NCBI RefSeq assembly: GCF_963675975.1
Contig: NZ_OY780939.1
Coordinates: 2,356,001-2,420,000 of the forward strand
Source: Halarcobacter sp.
GTDB lineage: Bacteria; Campylobacterota; Campylobacteria; Campylobacterales; Arcobacteraceae
Direction of reading: 5' to 3'
Length of the DNA stretch: 64,000 nt
Part shown: positions 54,416-63,235 of the stretch, piece after piece
How positions within the stretch are numbered: the first letter of the stretch is position 1
How the letters are laid out: each line of letters starts with the position of its first letter
Program-made: the position numbers and the translations under genes
Notes under the pieces: model-generated
Seen by the model: only the letters and a program-made list of their open reading frames with translations
Databases searched by the model: none
Told to the model about the DNA's origin: nothing

Positions 54416-55292
54416 TAATTTTTCTTTTTTCTTTCTGTTTTGAGATAAATACTAAAAAAATACCAATGATAATAATAGTTCCAATAATAATAAATCTAAA
54501 AGTTAATTGTTCATTAAAAACAAATATACTTAATATAGATGTTAAAAGTGGAACTAATAATAAAAAAGGAGAAATAAAACTTATATCTTCAATTTTTAAT
54601 AAATAAGCCCAAATTCCATGACCTAAAATACTTCCTGCAATAACAACATAAAAGAAAGAATAATATGTTATGTGGTTTTGGATATTACTTAGAATACTAA
54701 AACTTTGATTATCATACAACATAAATAGATACATCATAGGAATACCTAAAAATGATGTCCATGCGATTATTGCTATACTTTTTACCTTTTTTATTTTCTT
54801 AACAAAAATAAAATAAAGACCTAAAAACAATGCTGAAAAAATAGCTAGTATAAAGGACTTTCTACTTTCCAATAAATTTGGGTCATACAATAAAAAGACA
54901 ATTCCTACAAAGGCTATTAGCAAACCTAAAATACGAAGTTTTGATGGAGTATCTTTAAATATAATCCAAGATAAAAGTATTGAAAAAGGTATAGAAAGTT
55001 GTATAAGCAAGGATATACCCCCTAAACTTTTAGTACTTTGAATAGATAAAAAAAATAAAACAAAATGCCCTGGTACAATAAATAACGTTGCAATAACTAA
55101 GTAAATAAAATCTTTAAAATTTGGTAATTTCATCATAAAAGGAAAAAGTAAAATTGAAATAACTATGAATCTTAGAGTCAAAGCTGTAAAAGGCTCAATC
55201 TCTTTTAATAAAATAGCTATAAATATAAAATTTCCTGCCCAAAGTAAAATTACAAAAAGAATTAGTGATAAAACATATAGTTTTTTATTCAT
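54408..55292 (-). CDS. EamA/DMT-family transporter
   Basis: Inner-membrane drug/metabolite-type transporter of 294 residues with ten hydrophobic helices in two five-helix EamA repeats. LWAGNFIFIAILLKEIEPFTALTLRFI (about 18-44) is the typical first repeat start. The C-terminus is basic (KQKEKRKINE). Many EamA proteins export amino acids or their derivatives; position next to an amino-acid uptake and catabolism cluster suggests an export valve or second importer, but the substrate is not shown. Confidence 0.85.
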   Translation of the reverse strand: MNKKLYVLSLILFVILLWAGNFIFIAILLKEIEPFTALTLRFIVISILLFPFMMKLPNFKDFIYLVIATLFIVPGHFVLFFLSIQSTKSLGGISLLIQLSIPFSILLSWIIFKDTPSKLRILGLLIAFVGIVFLLYDPNLLESRKSFILAIFSALFLGLYFIFVKKIKKVKSIAIIAWTSFLGIPMMYLFMLYDNQSFSILSNIQNHITYYSFFYVVIAGSILGHGIWAYLLKIEDISFISPFLLLVPLLTSILSIFVFNEQLTFRFIIIGTIIIIGIFLVFISKQKEKRKINE

Positions 55293-55328
55293 TATAAACC
55301 TTTATACACTAACCTCTTTTTATAAAAT

Positions 55329-56054
55329 TTAGTGTAATACTTTTGATAAGAACTGTTGAGTTCTCTCTTTTTGAGGATTTCCAATCACCTGCTCTGGTGT
55401 TCCTATCTCCTCTATTAATCCTTTGTGGAAAAATGCTATTCTATCTGATACTTCTCTTGCAAATGCAATTTCGTGAGTTACACATATCATAGTCATACCT
55501 TCATCTCTTAAAAGCCTAAGAGTATCTAAAACCTCTCCAACTAATTCAGGGTCAAGAGCTGATGTAATCTCATCAAACAACATATATTCAGCTTTCATTG
55601 CAAGTGCTCTTGCTATTGCAAGTCTTTGTTGTTGCCCACCAGACATTCTTGTTGGATATTCATCTAGTTTTGTTCTAAGCCCTACTCTTTCAAGTTGATC
55701 TTTTGCAACATAATGTGCTTCTTCATAAGACATTCCTAAAACTTTCATAGGAGCTAACATTACATTTTCAAGAACAGTTAAATGGGGGAAAGAGTTCCAT
55801 TGTTGAAAAACCATACCAATTTTTTGTCTTAGTTTATTTTTATCTGTTTTTTTATCATGAACAGATATTCCATCAACTAAAATCTCACCACCTTGGATAT
55901 TTTCAATTGCATTTATACAATAAAGCATAGTGGATTTACCTGAACCTGAACCACCAATTACAGAAAGTACTTCACCTTTTTGTACATTTAAATCAATCCC
56001 TTTTAAAACTTCTAAATCACCAAATGATTTATGTACACCTTTTAATTCTATCAT
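55329..56054 (-). CDS. Amino-acid ABC transporter ATP-binding protein
   Basis: ATPase of a polar amino acid uptake system (GlnQ/HisP type), 241 residues. It has Walker A GGSGSGKST (about 34-42), the Q-loop FQQWNSFPHLTVLENVM, the signature SGGQQQR and Walker B MLFDEITSALDPE followed by the switch His in CVTHE. The start overlaps the permease stop by 4 bases. It works with the two permeases and the binding protein encoded upstream; hydroxyproline or a related amino acid is the inferred substrate from context. Confidence 0.95.
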   Translation of the reverse strand: MIELKGVHKSFGDLEVLKGIDLNVQKGEVLSVIGGSGSGKSTMLYCINAIENIQGGEILVDGISVHDKKTDKNKLRQKIGMVFQQWNSFPHLTVLENVMLAPMKVLGMSYEEAHYVAKDQLERVGLRTKLDEYPTRMSGGQQQRLAIARALAMKAEYMLFDEITSALDPELVGEVLDTLRLLRDEGMTMICVTHEIAFAREVSDRIAFFHKGLIEEIGTPEQVIGNPQKERTQQFLSKVLH

Positions 56055-56773
56055 ACTTTTAACTTCCTTTCTAAATTTGCTGCATATAATGAAATTGGAT
56101 ATGAGATAATAAAATAAAATATTCCAACACCAATCAATAACAATAATGCTTCTTGTGTTTTTGAAATCATCTCTTGAGTTGATCTTAACAACTCCATATA
56201 TCCTATGACTGAAACTAATGCTGAATCTTTAATAACAGATAAAACAATATTAATCCAAGCAGGAAATACTGTTCTTAAACCTAAAGGGAAAACTATATAA
56301 ATATAATCTTGCCAAAAAGTCATTCCTAAAGACCTAGCAGCTCTTCTTGTTGTACTTGGAACAGAATCAATTCCTGCTCTAGCAACTTCAGTAACAAAAC
56401 CTGAAGTATAAGCAGATAAAACAATTGCTCCTACCCAGAACACTGAGATGTCAATCTCTAAAACACCCATTAATGAATAAAATAAAATAAATTGAATAAT
56501 TAATGGAACAGATTTTAAAATATCTAAAAACCCATCTAATATAAAATTTACATACATATTTGAATTACTTTTTATAAAACCAAAAACAAGACCAAAAAAA
56601 GTCCCTATAGTAATTGAAACTACTGAAATCATAATTGTTCTAATTAAACCATCTAAAATAAAACTCAAATCATATACAGTAATAGTAGATAATCTAACTG
56701 CATCAATAAATTCATAGGCTAAATATAATCCAACCAATGAATAAATAAGCTTTTTTATTTGTTGATTACTCAT
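56051..56773 (-). CDS. Amino-acid ABC transporter permease (second)
   Basis: Inner-membrane permease of 240 residues of the His/Glu/Gln/Arg group. It has five to six hydrophobic helices and the cytoplasmic EAA loop TEVARAGIDSVPSTTRRAARSLGMTFWQDYIYIVFP, which contacts the ATPase. An N-terminal helix starts at residue 8. It overlaps both neighbours by 1-4 bases, so the three transport genes are translationally coupled. Confidence 0.94.
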   Translation of the reverse strand: MSNQQIKKLIYSLVGLYLAYEFIDAVRLSTITVYDLSFILDGLIRTIMISVVSITIGTFFGLVFGFIKSNSNMYVNFILDGFLDILKSVPLIIQFILFYSLMGVLEIDISVFWVGAIVLSAYTSGFVTEVARAGIDSVPSTTRRAARSLGMTFWQDYIYIVFPLGLRTVFPAWINIVLSVIKDSALVSVIGYMELLRSTQEMISKTQEALLLLIGVGIFYFIISYPISLYAANLERKLKV

Positions 56774-57447
56774 TATATATCCCCTTTAAATAACTTATAT
56801 CCAACTAATCGTGAACCAAGAAGAATAATTTTTGCCATAACAAAATACATTCCAGCAGTTACTAAATAAAACTCAAAAGTTCTAAAAGATAAAGACTGCA
56901 ATTGGTCTGTTTTACCTGTAAGTTCCAACATTCCTACAAGTGTTCCCAAAGATGTCATTAACAATGCCCAAATCATTTGGTTTGTAATTGGATGATAAAC
57001 CTTTCTTAAAACCTGAGGTACAATTATGTATCTATATGCTTGAAACTTAGTCATACCTAAAGACCTTGAAGCTGACATTTGAGTTGTTGCAATAGAAGCA
57101 AAACCACCTCTTAATGTTTCAGCTAAATATCCCGCATTATTAAATGTTAAAGCAGCTAATACAGCAACATAAGGACTTAAATGAATACCAAAACTACCTA
57201 ATCCAAAATAGGCCATATATATTTGAAAAAGTGCTGGAGTATTTCTAGCTAATTCAATCCATAAAACACTGGGTGTTCTTAAAAACTCATTATCAGAATC
57301 TTTCCCTAAAGATAAAAATATCCCTATAACTAGACCTAAAATCATAGAAATAATTGCTACTTGAAGTGTTACAAGAGCTGCACTCAACATTTCTGGAAAA
57401 ACATTCCAAACTGTAATCCAATGAAAACTATATTCAAAATCAAACAT
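56773..57447 (-). CDS. Amino-acid ABC transporter permease (first)
   Basis: Permease of 224 residues, partner of the following one. It has the EAA loop AETLRGGFASIATTQMSASRSLGMTKFQAYRYIIVP and about five membrane helices. I chose the ATG at 57447 because AAGGA lies 6 bases before it; a TTG two codons earlier is also in frame. It is separated from the binding-protein gene by a strong hairpin. Confidence 0.93.
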   Translation of the reverse strand: MFDFEYSFHWITVWNVFPEMLSAALVTLQVAIISMILGLVIGIFLSLGKDSDNEFLRTPSVLWIELARNTPALFQIYMAYFGLGSFGIHLSPYVAVLAALTFNNAGYLAETLRGGFASIATTQMSASRSLGMTKFQAYRYIIVPQVLRKVYHPITNQMIWALLMTSLGTLVGMLELTGKTDQLQSLSFRTFEFYLVTAGMYFVMAKIILLGSRLVGYKLFKGDI

Positions 57448-57468
57448 TATCAATCCTTACATTGATGT

Positions 57469-57497
57469 ATTATTCAGAAGCAAAGCTTCCGAATAAT
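57469..57497 (-). terminator. Intra-operon hairpin after the binding-protein gene
   Basis: A 13-bp stem with one mismatch (ATTATTCAGAAGC / GCTTCCGAATAAT, 3-base loop) immediately after the binding-protein stop, with no U-run. In ABC operons such stems commonly stabilise the upstream mRNA so the binding protein is made in excess; that role is inferred. Confidence 0.6.
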
Positions 57498-58315
57498 TAA
57501 TAGTAAATTCCATTGACAGTTAAGTCTCTAAGTGGCGAAGTACCAAAATATTGTTTATTTAACTCTTCATATCTTCCTGTTCTTACTTGTTGGTGTACAA
57601 AAAGATTTAAATAGTTAATAAATCCATACTCGTCTCTTTTTGTAATAATTGATACATAATCGTTATAGTTAGGGATAAATGGTCCTGCTTCATAATCTTT
57701 AAATTTTTCTAATTTTAATAATTCAGTAATTGTTGTATCACTAGAGATAATTACATCAGCTTTACCTTGTAATAAAGCTAAGTGTGCATCGTTTTCTGAT
57801 TTAGATGAAAAGTAGTTTGCTTTATCAAATCCAAGTTTTTCTGCATTTTTCAAAAATTCTGTTTCAGAAACTGTACTTAAAGCTGCACTTACTTTTTTAC
57901 CTTTTATATCTTCAAAAGTTTTGATTCCAGAACCTTTTTTTATCATTGCTTGTTGTTTAAATACAAAATATGGTATTGTAAAACCAACTGATTGAGCTCT
58001 TTCTAAAGTATCAGAAGTTGAACCAATAACAACATCAACTTTTCCTGAAGTAATAGCTGGAACTCTTTGTGCAAATGACATAGATTTTAATTCTAATTTA
58101 ACACCTAAAGCATTTGCTAAATCACTACAATAATCAACATCAAATCCAGCTGGTTTGTTTTTTGCATCTCTATAACCCATTGGTGGGAAATCTAAAACAA
58201 CACCACATCTTAATTTACCTTTTTCAAGTACCTTATCTAATAAATCTGCATTTGCACTTGCCCCAAGTGCTAAAACTGAAGTAGCTACAAGAGCCAATTT
58301 TTTAACTAATTTCAT
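57497..58315 (-). CDS. Amino-acid ABC transporter substrate-binding protein
   Basis: Periplasmic solute-binding protein family 3, 272 residues. It has the signal peptide MKLVKKLALVATSVLALGASANA, then VLEKGKLRCGVVLDFPPMGYRDAKNKPAGFDVDYCSDLANAL, the typical start of the mature domain. GKVDVVIGSTSDTLERAQSVGFTIPYF and the ligand-site Asp in GKADVIISSDTT are also conserved. AAGGAAG precedes the ATG. The ligand is probably hydroxyproline or proline by context, but this family also binds glutamate, arginine and others. Confidence 0.92.
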   Translation of the reverse strand: MKLVKKLALVATSVLALGASANADLLDKVLEKGKLRCGVVLDFPPMGYRDAKNKPAGFDVDYCSDLANALGVKLELKSMSFAQRVPAITSGKVDVVIGSTSDTLERAQSVGFTIPYFVFKQQAMIKKGSGIKTFEDIKGKKVSAALSTVSETEFLKNAEKLGFDKANYFSSKSENDAHLALLQGKADVIISSDTTITELLKLEKFKDYEAGPFIPNYNDYVSIITKRDEYGFINYLNLFVHQQVRTGRYEELNKQYFGTSPLRDLTVNGIYY

Positions 58316-58364
58316 AATAATCTTCCTTTTTTTATTTTGATTTTAAAGCTTTCTTCTTTTTGCA

Positions 58365-58377
58365 TACATGTACTATA
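58365..58377 (-). promoter_or_regulatory. Possible promoter/operator of the ABC transporter genes
   Basis: The 8-bp palindrome TACATGTA (58365-58372) abuts a -10-like TATAGT (58372-58377) on the minus strand, 50-60 bases upstream of the binding-protein ATG. It could be a promoter with a regulator site at the transcription start. Weak evidence; only one copy was noticed. Confidence 0.3.
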
Positions 58378-58402
58378 CTTTTTATTACAGTACCCTCCTT
58401 AA

Positions 58403-59653
58403 TCAAAATCTATAAAGATTCATTTTCTCAATATCTATTTCTGGTTTTTCTTCATTTACCAATGATGTTACAATTTTTCCTGTTGATGGTCCTAAAGATA
58501 TTCCAATCATTGCATGTCCTGTAGCTATAATTAAGTTTGAAAACTCTTTACTTCTACCAATATAAGGAATACCATCAGGAGAACAAGGTCTTAAACCTGC
58601 CCATAAATCTTCCATATCACTTTTTTGTATATTTGAATTGTTTATATAATTATTTGAAGCGTTTCTAATATTGTTAACTCTTCTATCAACAATAGTTTTG
58701 TCCTCACCACAAATCATCATAGTACCAGCAAATCTTACATAAGAATCATATGGTGTAATTGCAACTTTCTCTTCAGCTAAAATCATAGGTGTAGAAAAAT
58801 TTAAAGCATCATTTTTCTTAACTATAAAAGAGAAGCCTTTTCCACCTTGCATAGGAATATTCAATTTAAATTTTTTAGCTATATTTGCAGTAAAAACTCC
58901 TGTTGCAAAGATATACTCATCAGCAACATACTTAGTACCTGCATCATCAACTAAAGAATCTATTTTTGAACCTGAAAGGTTTATATCTTCGATTTTGCAA
59001 TCCTCTTTAAATACAACCCCTTCACTTTCTAAATAGTTTTTAATAGCAATAATTAAATCATAAGGTTGAACTCTTCCGTCATCTTCATAATATGCTGCAC
59101 CTAAAACATCAAAAGATGCATTTGGTTCTAACTTTTTGATATCCTCTTTATTTAATATCTTTCCTTTTAGCCCCAGTTCATTTGCTTCTTTTATAAGATG
59201 TTCCTCTTCTAAAAGAGTTTTTTCCTCTTTACACATCATTAAAAGACCTGTGTTTTTATAATCAAAGTCAAAATCTTCATTTCCAAGAAGCTCTTTATAT
59301 AAAGCTGTACTATAAAGACTAATATCTCTTAAAAAATATTTATTATTTTCAACATGCTTTTTTGTACAAAAAGAGTTAAATCTAAAAATCCATTTAACTA
59401 AATCTAAATCAAATCTAGGTTTTAGAAAAAATGGAGAGTTAGGGTTTAACATCCATTTTAAACCTTTTTTTAATACCCCAGGATTTGCTAATGCTTCAAA
59501 GTGGCTTGGTACTATTAAACCTGCATTTCCATATGAGCATTCAACTCCAATTTTATTTGATTCTAAAACTGTAACCTTATGTCCGCTTTTATGTAGAAAA
59601 TAAGCAGAAAATAGTCCACTTATTCCCCCTCCAACTATTGCTATTTCTTTCAT
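58403..59653 (-). CDS. FAD-dependent D-amino-acid dehydrogenase (D-hydroxyproline type)
   Basis: DadA/DAO-family flavoprotein of 416 residues. The N-terminal dinucleotide-binding motif is IAIVGGGISGLFSAYFLHKSGHKVTVLE (4-31). CSYGNAGLIVPSHFEALANPG is the DadA-type FAD contact, and the C-terminal WAGLRPCSPDGIPYIGRS and ATGHAMIGISLGPSTGKI complete the fold. It is one base downstream of the epimerase gene, which points to oxidation of cis-4-hydroxy-D-proline to pyrroline-4-hydroxy-2-carboxylate. Electrons would go to the respiratory chain. General D-amino-acid dehydrogenase activity cannot be excluded. Confidence 0.88.
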   Translation of the reverse strand: MKEIAIVGGGISGLFSAYFLHKSGHKVTVLESNKIGVECSYGNAGLIVPSHFEALANPGVLKKGLKWMLNPNSPFFLKPRFDLDLVKWIFRFNSFCTKKHVENNKYFLRDISLYSTALYKELLGNEDFDFDYKNTGLLMMCKEEKTLLEEEHLIKEANELGLKGKILNKEDIKKLEPNASFDVLGAAYYEDDGRVQPYDLIIAIKNYLESEGVVFKEDCKIEDINLSGSKIDSLVDDAGTKYVADEYIFATGVFTANIAKKFKLNIPMQGGKGFSFIVKKNDALNFSTPMILAEEKVAITPYDSYVRFAGTMMICGEDKTIVDRRVNNIRNASNNYINNSNIQKSDMEDLWAGLRPCSPDGIPYIGRSKEFSNLIIATGHAMIGISLGPSTGKIVTSLVNEEKPEIDIEKMNLYRF

Positions 59654-59654
59654 T

Positions 59655-60659
59655 TTATATCACCTGAAAACCATGTGCATATGGATCATCATCGTCAATT
59701 GTAATAGTATTTAAGCCAGTGATTTTTGCCCAACCTTCAATAGATGGAACAATTGCTTTATAATCAGCTAACTGAACTTCTTTTTCTATTCTTCCTATAA
59801 ATTTTGACCCAATAATACTTTCATGAATAAATTCATCACCTTTTTTTAACATCCCTCTTGAGTACCATTGAGCCATTCTCGCACTAGTTCCTGTTCCACA
59901 AGGAGATCTATCAATTGCTTTATCTCCATAAAAAACTGCATTTCTAGCTGTTGAATCATCATCAATAGTTTTTCCTGTCCATTCAATATGAGATAATCCA
60001 CAAATTGTCTCATTTTGAGGATGAACAAATGTATATTTTTCATTTAACTTATCTCTTAACTCTTTACTCATTGAGATAAGTTCGCTTGCTGTATAGTTTT
60101 CCATGCCTGCAAAGTTTTCTTGAGGCTCAACGATTGCATAAAAGTTACCACCATATGCGACATCAACAGTTAACTTTCCTAATACTGATGATTCAACTTC
60201 AAGGTTTGTAGAGTGTAAAAAAGATGGAATATTTACAATTTTTACTGATTTAACTCTATCTTTTTCATCTCTTGTATAAGTTGCTACAACTAACCCAGCT
60301 GGTGTTTCAATTCTTAATTCACCCTCTTTTTTAGGTGTTACAATCTCTTTTTCTATTAGAACAGTAACTGTTCCTATTGTTCCATGTCCACACATTGGTA
60401 GGCATCCACTTGTTTCTATAAAAAGTATAGATACGTCATACTCATCACTACTTGGTTGAAAAACTATTGAACCACTCATCATATCGTGACCTCTTGGTTC
60501 AAACATCAAACCTTTTCTAATCCAATCAAACTCTTTTAAAAAGTGTTGTCTTTTTTCGCTCATATTTGCACCCTTAAGTAAAGGTGCTCCCCCACAAACT
60601 ACTCTTACTGGATTTCCACAAGTGTGTGCATCTACACAAAAAAATGTTTTACAAGACAT
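59655..60659 (-). CDS. 4-hydroxyproline 2-epimerase (proline racemase family)
   Basis: Interconverts trans-4-hydroxy-L-proline and cis-4-hydroxy-D-proline. Both catalytic cysteines are present: Cys90 in MCGHGTIG and Cys254 in RSPCGTGTSA. Having two Cys marks a racemase/epimerase and excludes trans-3-hydroxyproline dehydratase, which has Thr at the second place. The length of 334 residues is normal. AGGAG lies before the ATG. Neighbouring D-amino-acid dehydrogenase and deaminase genes favour hydroxyproline over proline as substrate. Confidence 0.9.
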   Translation of the reverse strand: MSCKTFFCVDAHTCGNPVRVVCGGAPLLKGANMSEKRQHFLKEFDWIRKGLMFEPRGHDMMSGSIVFQPSSDEYDVSILFIETSGCLPMCGHGTIGTVTVLIEKEIVTPKKEGELRIETPAGLVVATYTRDEKDRVKSVKIVNIPSFLHSTNLEVESSVLGKLTVDVAYGGNFYAIVEPQENFAGMENYTASELISMSKELRDKLNEKYTFVHPQNETICGLSHIEWTGKTIDDDSTARNAVFYGDKAIDRSPCGTGTSARMAQWYSRGMLKKGDEFIHESIIGSKFIGRIEKEVQLADYKAIVPSIEGWAKITGLNTITIDDDDPYAHGFQVI

Positions 60660-60661
60660 TT

Positions 60662-61600
60662 CTAACTCCTAGTTACTTTCTCATATACTAATCTTGCTGC
60701 GGCTAAATCTTCCAATCCATGCCCCACTGATTTAAAAAGAGTTATTTGAGAATCGTTTACTCTTCCCTCTTTTGCCCCTCTTGTTAAATCAAACAAATCA
60801 GCTTTAAAATTTTTTTCGAATATTATCTTATTTTCTAACGGAATTTTTATTTCACCTGATTCTTTTTTAGCCATGTTTGTATCTATAAAAATATCAACGC
60901 TTTTTATAAACTCATCATCAGCTTCTCTCATATCAGGTTTATAAGCTCCAACTAAATCAAAATGTTGCCCCTCTTTTATGTATTTTCCAAAAATCAAAGG
61001 GTTTTGACTTAAAGTTGCACAAGAAACGATATCAACTTTTGAAATCTTATCTTCAATATTTTCTATAACCTGAATATTGTATTCAGGTAAAGAATCTGCT
61101 ACTTTTTGGGCTTTGTTTTTATCTCTACCCCAAATATAAATCTCTTTTAGATCTCTAACACAGCTGTGAGCTTTTATAAGTTCGCTACTTAATGCTCCTG
61201 TTCCTATCATCAACATAGACTTTGAATCTTCTCTTGATAAATAAGAACTTGCTAGTGCTGAAGCTGCTGCTGTTCTTTTTGAAGTTAAAGGTTTTCCATC
61301 AATAATTGCTTGAAGGTCACCTTTATGCCCATCAAAAAGTATATAAATACCATTTATTGCTGGTAATTTATATTTTGCATTATTAGGACTTACTGTTAAG
61401 ATTTTTGTTCCTACACTAACTCCTTCTTGCCATGCTGGCATTAAAAGTAGTGTAGAATCAATACCCTCTTGAGGGTTTTTAAAATCAAAATGTAATCTTG
61501 AAGGAACATTTATCTCATTGATAAATGCATCATTTAAAGCTTCAATTAACGATGGATAATCCAAAGCTTTAATTACATCTTCTTTTTCAATAAATCTCAT
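60662..61600 (-). CDS. Ornithine cyclodeaminase / pyrroline-2-carboxylate reductase family
   Basis: NAD(P)-dependent protein of 312 residues of the OCD/mu-crystallin family. The Rossmann motif is MLMIGTGALSSELIKAHSCV (about 129-148). KILTVSPNN and GKPLTSKRTAAASALASSYL are conserved substrate-site segments. In hydroxyproline clusters such proteins usually reduce 1-pyrroline-2-carboxylate to L-proline (the trans-3-hydroxyproline branch). It overlaps the dehydrogenase gene by 4 bases. Ornithine cyclodeaminase activity is the alternative. Confidence 0.85.
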   Translation of the reverse strand: MRFIEKEDVIKALDYPSLIEALNDAFINEINVPSRLHFDFKNPQEGIDSTLLLMPAWQEGVSVGTKILTVSPNNAKYKLPAINGIYILFDGHKGDLQAIIDGKPLTSKRTAAASALASSYLSREDSKSMLMIGTGALSSELIKAHSCVRDLKEIYIWGRDKNKAQKVADSLPEYNIQVIENIEDKISKVDIVSCATLSQNPLIFGKYIKEGQHFDLVGAYKPDMREADDEFIKSVDIFIDTNMAKKESGEIKIPLENKIIFEKNFKADLFDLTRGAKEGRVNDSQITLFKSVGHGLEDLAAARLVYEKVTRS

Positions 61601-63180
61601 AGTGATTCTCTTGTATACTTATCATTTACTATTCTTAGAATCTCTAAAGGATTTTCATCTTTAAGTTCTTCTGGAAGTAATGAGTTTGGACAATCTTGGA
61701 AACAAACCGGTCTAACAAATCTTCTAATAGCTCCTGTACCAACTGATGTAAATCTTGAATCAGTAGCAGCAGGGAAAGGACCTCCATGTTGCATAGAGTG
61801 ACAAACTTCAACTCCAGTTGGAACTCCATTGAAAAGAATTCTTCCACATCTATTTTCTAAAGAAAATATCTGTTTTTTAAACTCTAGCATATCAGGCTCT
61901 TCACCCATAACTGTTGCAGTTAATTGCCCCTCTAAAGATTCAATTACTAAGTCAAGTTCATCTTTACTTTCACACTCAACTACTAAAGAGTATGGTCCAA
62001 ATATCTCTTCATGAAATTTTGGATTAGAAATAAATGTTTTTGCAGTTACACAAGCAACTGTTGGTCTACCCTCAGCTCTAGTGTTTTTAAGTTTTGATTC
62101 ACCTAATAACTCAATATCATTTTGAGATAAAGTTTCCTCTCTTGATTTTTCAAAAGCTTGTTGAATTGAGCTTGATAACATTGTTGAAGGTGTGATTTGT
62201 GCTATATTTTCTGATAATTTTGATTTAAACTTTTCAGAGTTTTCATCTTTAACTAAAAGTATTAGTCCTGGGTTTGTACAAAACTGTCCAACACCAACAG
62301 TAATTGAGCCTGCATAAAGTTCTGCCATATTTTCTGCATCTTTTAGAGCAGATGGTAAAAATAAACAAGGATTTATACTTCCCATTTCAGCAAATACTGG
62401 AATTGGAGTTTTTCTTTGATTAGCAAGTTCAAATAGTTTCATACCACCTTGTGTTGAACCTGTAAATCCAACTGCTTTTACTACTTCATGTAGTACAATT
62501 TGTTGACCAACAGTTCTTCCACCACCATGAACCATAGAAAAAGTACCATCTGGCATATTACATTTTTTAACTGCTTCTATAATAGCAGTTGCAATAAGCT
62601 CTGATGTTCCACTATGTGAAGAGTGAGCTTTTACAATCACTGGACACCCAGCAGCTAAAGCTGAAGCTGTATCTCCACCTGCACAAGCAAAAGCTAAAGG
62701 GAAGTTACTAGCTTCAAATACTGAAACAACTCCAATAGGTCTTAACATCTTTCTTAAATCATTTCTAGGAAGTGGTTTTCTATCTGGAAGAGCTTCATCA
62801 ATTGTTGCTTCAACCCAAGAACCCTCTTTTAAAAGATTTGCAAACATTTTAAGTTGCCCTACTGTTCTACCTCTCTCACCTTCAATTCTTGGTCTAGGTA
62901 GATTTGATTCAGCTATAGTTCTTACTATAAGCTCATCTCCTAGATTCATAATTTCATCAGCTATAGTTTCTAAAAACTCAGCTCTTTGAGCTTGAGTTTT
63001 TTCTTTGTATTCAAAAAAAGCTAAATTTGCTTTTTCTAAAGCTTCATCAACCTCTTCTTTTGTAGCATGGTAAAATACTCCCTCTAATGGTTCGTTAGAG
63101 TGAATATCATATATTTTGCTACTTTTATCACCATTTGCTGATAATATATTTCCTATAAAGTTTTTACCATGTAAACTCAT
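61597..63180 (-). CDS. Alpha-ketoglutaric semialdehyde dehydrogenase
   Basis: Aldehyde dehydrogenase of 527 residues of the 2,5-dioxovalerate dehydrogenase group, the last step giving alpha-ketoglutarate. It has the NAD-binding VGFTGSTQGGMKLFELA, the general-base Glu in PVFAEMGSINP and the catalytic Cys in GVGQFCTNPGLILL. The N-terminal FIGNILSANGDKSSKIYD and the C-terminal MQHGGPFPAATDSRFTSVGTGAIRRFVRPVCFQ are typical of this subgroup. It has its own AAGGAT site, follows the deaminase by 55 bases and overlaps the OCD gene. Confidence 0.92.
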   Translation of the reverse strand: MSLHGKNFIGNILSANGDKSSKIYDIHSNEPLEGVFYHATKEEVDEALEKANLAFFEYKEKTQAQRAEFLETIADEIMNLGDELIVRTIAESNLPRPRIEGERGRTVGQLKMFANLLKEGSWVEATIDEALPDRKPLPRNDLRKMLRPIGVVSVFEASNFPLAFACAGGDTASALAAGCPVIVKAHSSHSGTSELIATAIIEAVKKCNMPDGTFSMVHGGGRTVGQQIVLHEVVKAVGFTGSTQGGMKLFELANQRKTPIPVFAEMGSINPCLFLPSALKDAENMAELYAGSITVGVGQFCTNPGLILLVKDENSEKFKSKLSENIAQITPSTMLSSSIQQAFEKSREETLSQNDIELLGESKLKNTRAEGRPTVACVTAKTFISNPKFHEEIFGPYSLVVECESKDELDLVIESLEGQLTATVMGEEPDMLEFKKQIFSLENRCGRILFNGVPTGVEVCHSMQHGGPFPAATDSRFTSVGTGAIRRFVRPVCFQDCPNSLLPEELKDENPLEILRIVNDKYTRESL

Positions 63181-63235
63181 TTTTATCCTTTTTTATAATG
63201 CTGTTATTAAATTTTTTTTATATTATTAATAAGGA

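Noticed and set aside
60000-60043. Short minus-strand ORFs inside the epimerase and aldehyde dehydrogenase genes
   Set aside because: They are alternative frames of well-supported genes, with no ribosome binding site of their own.
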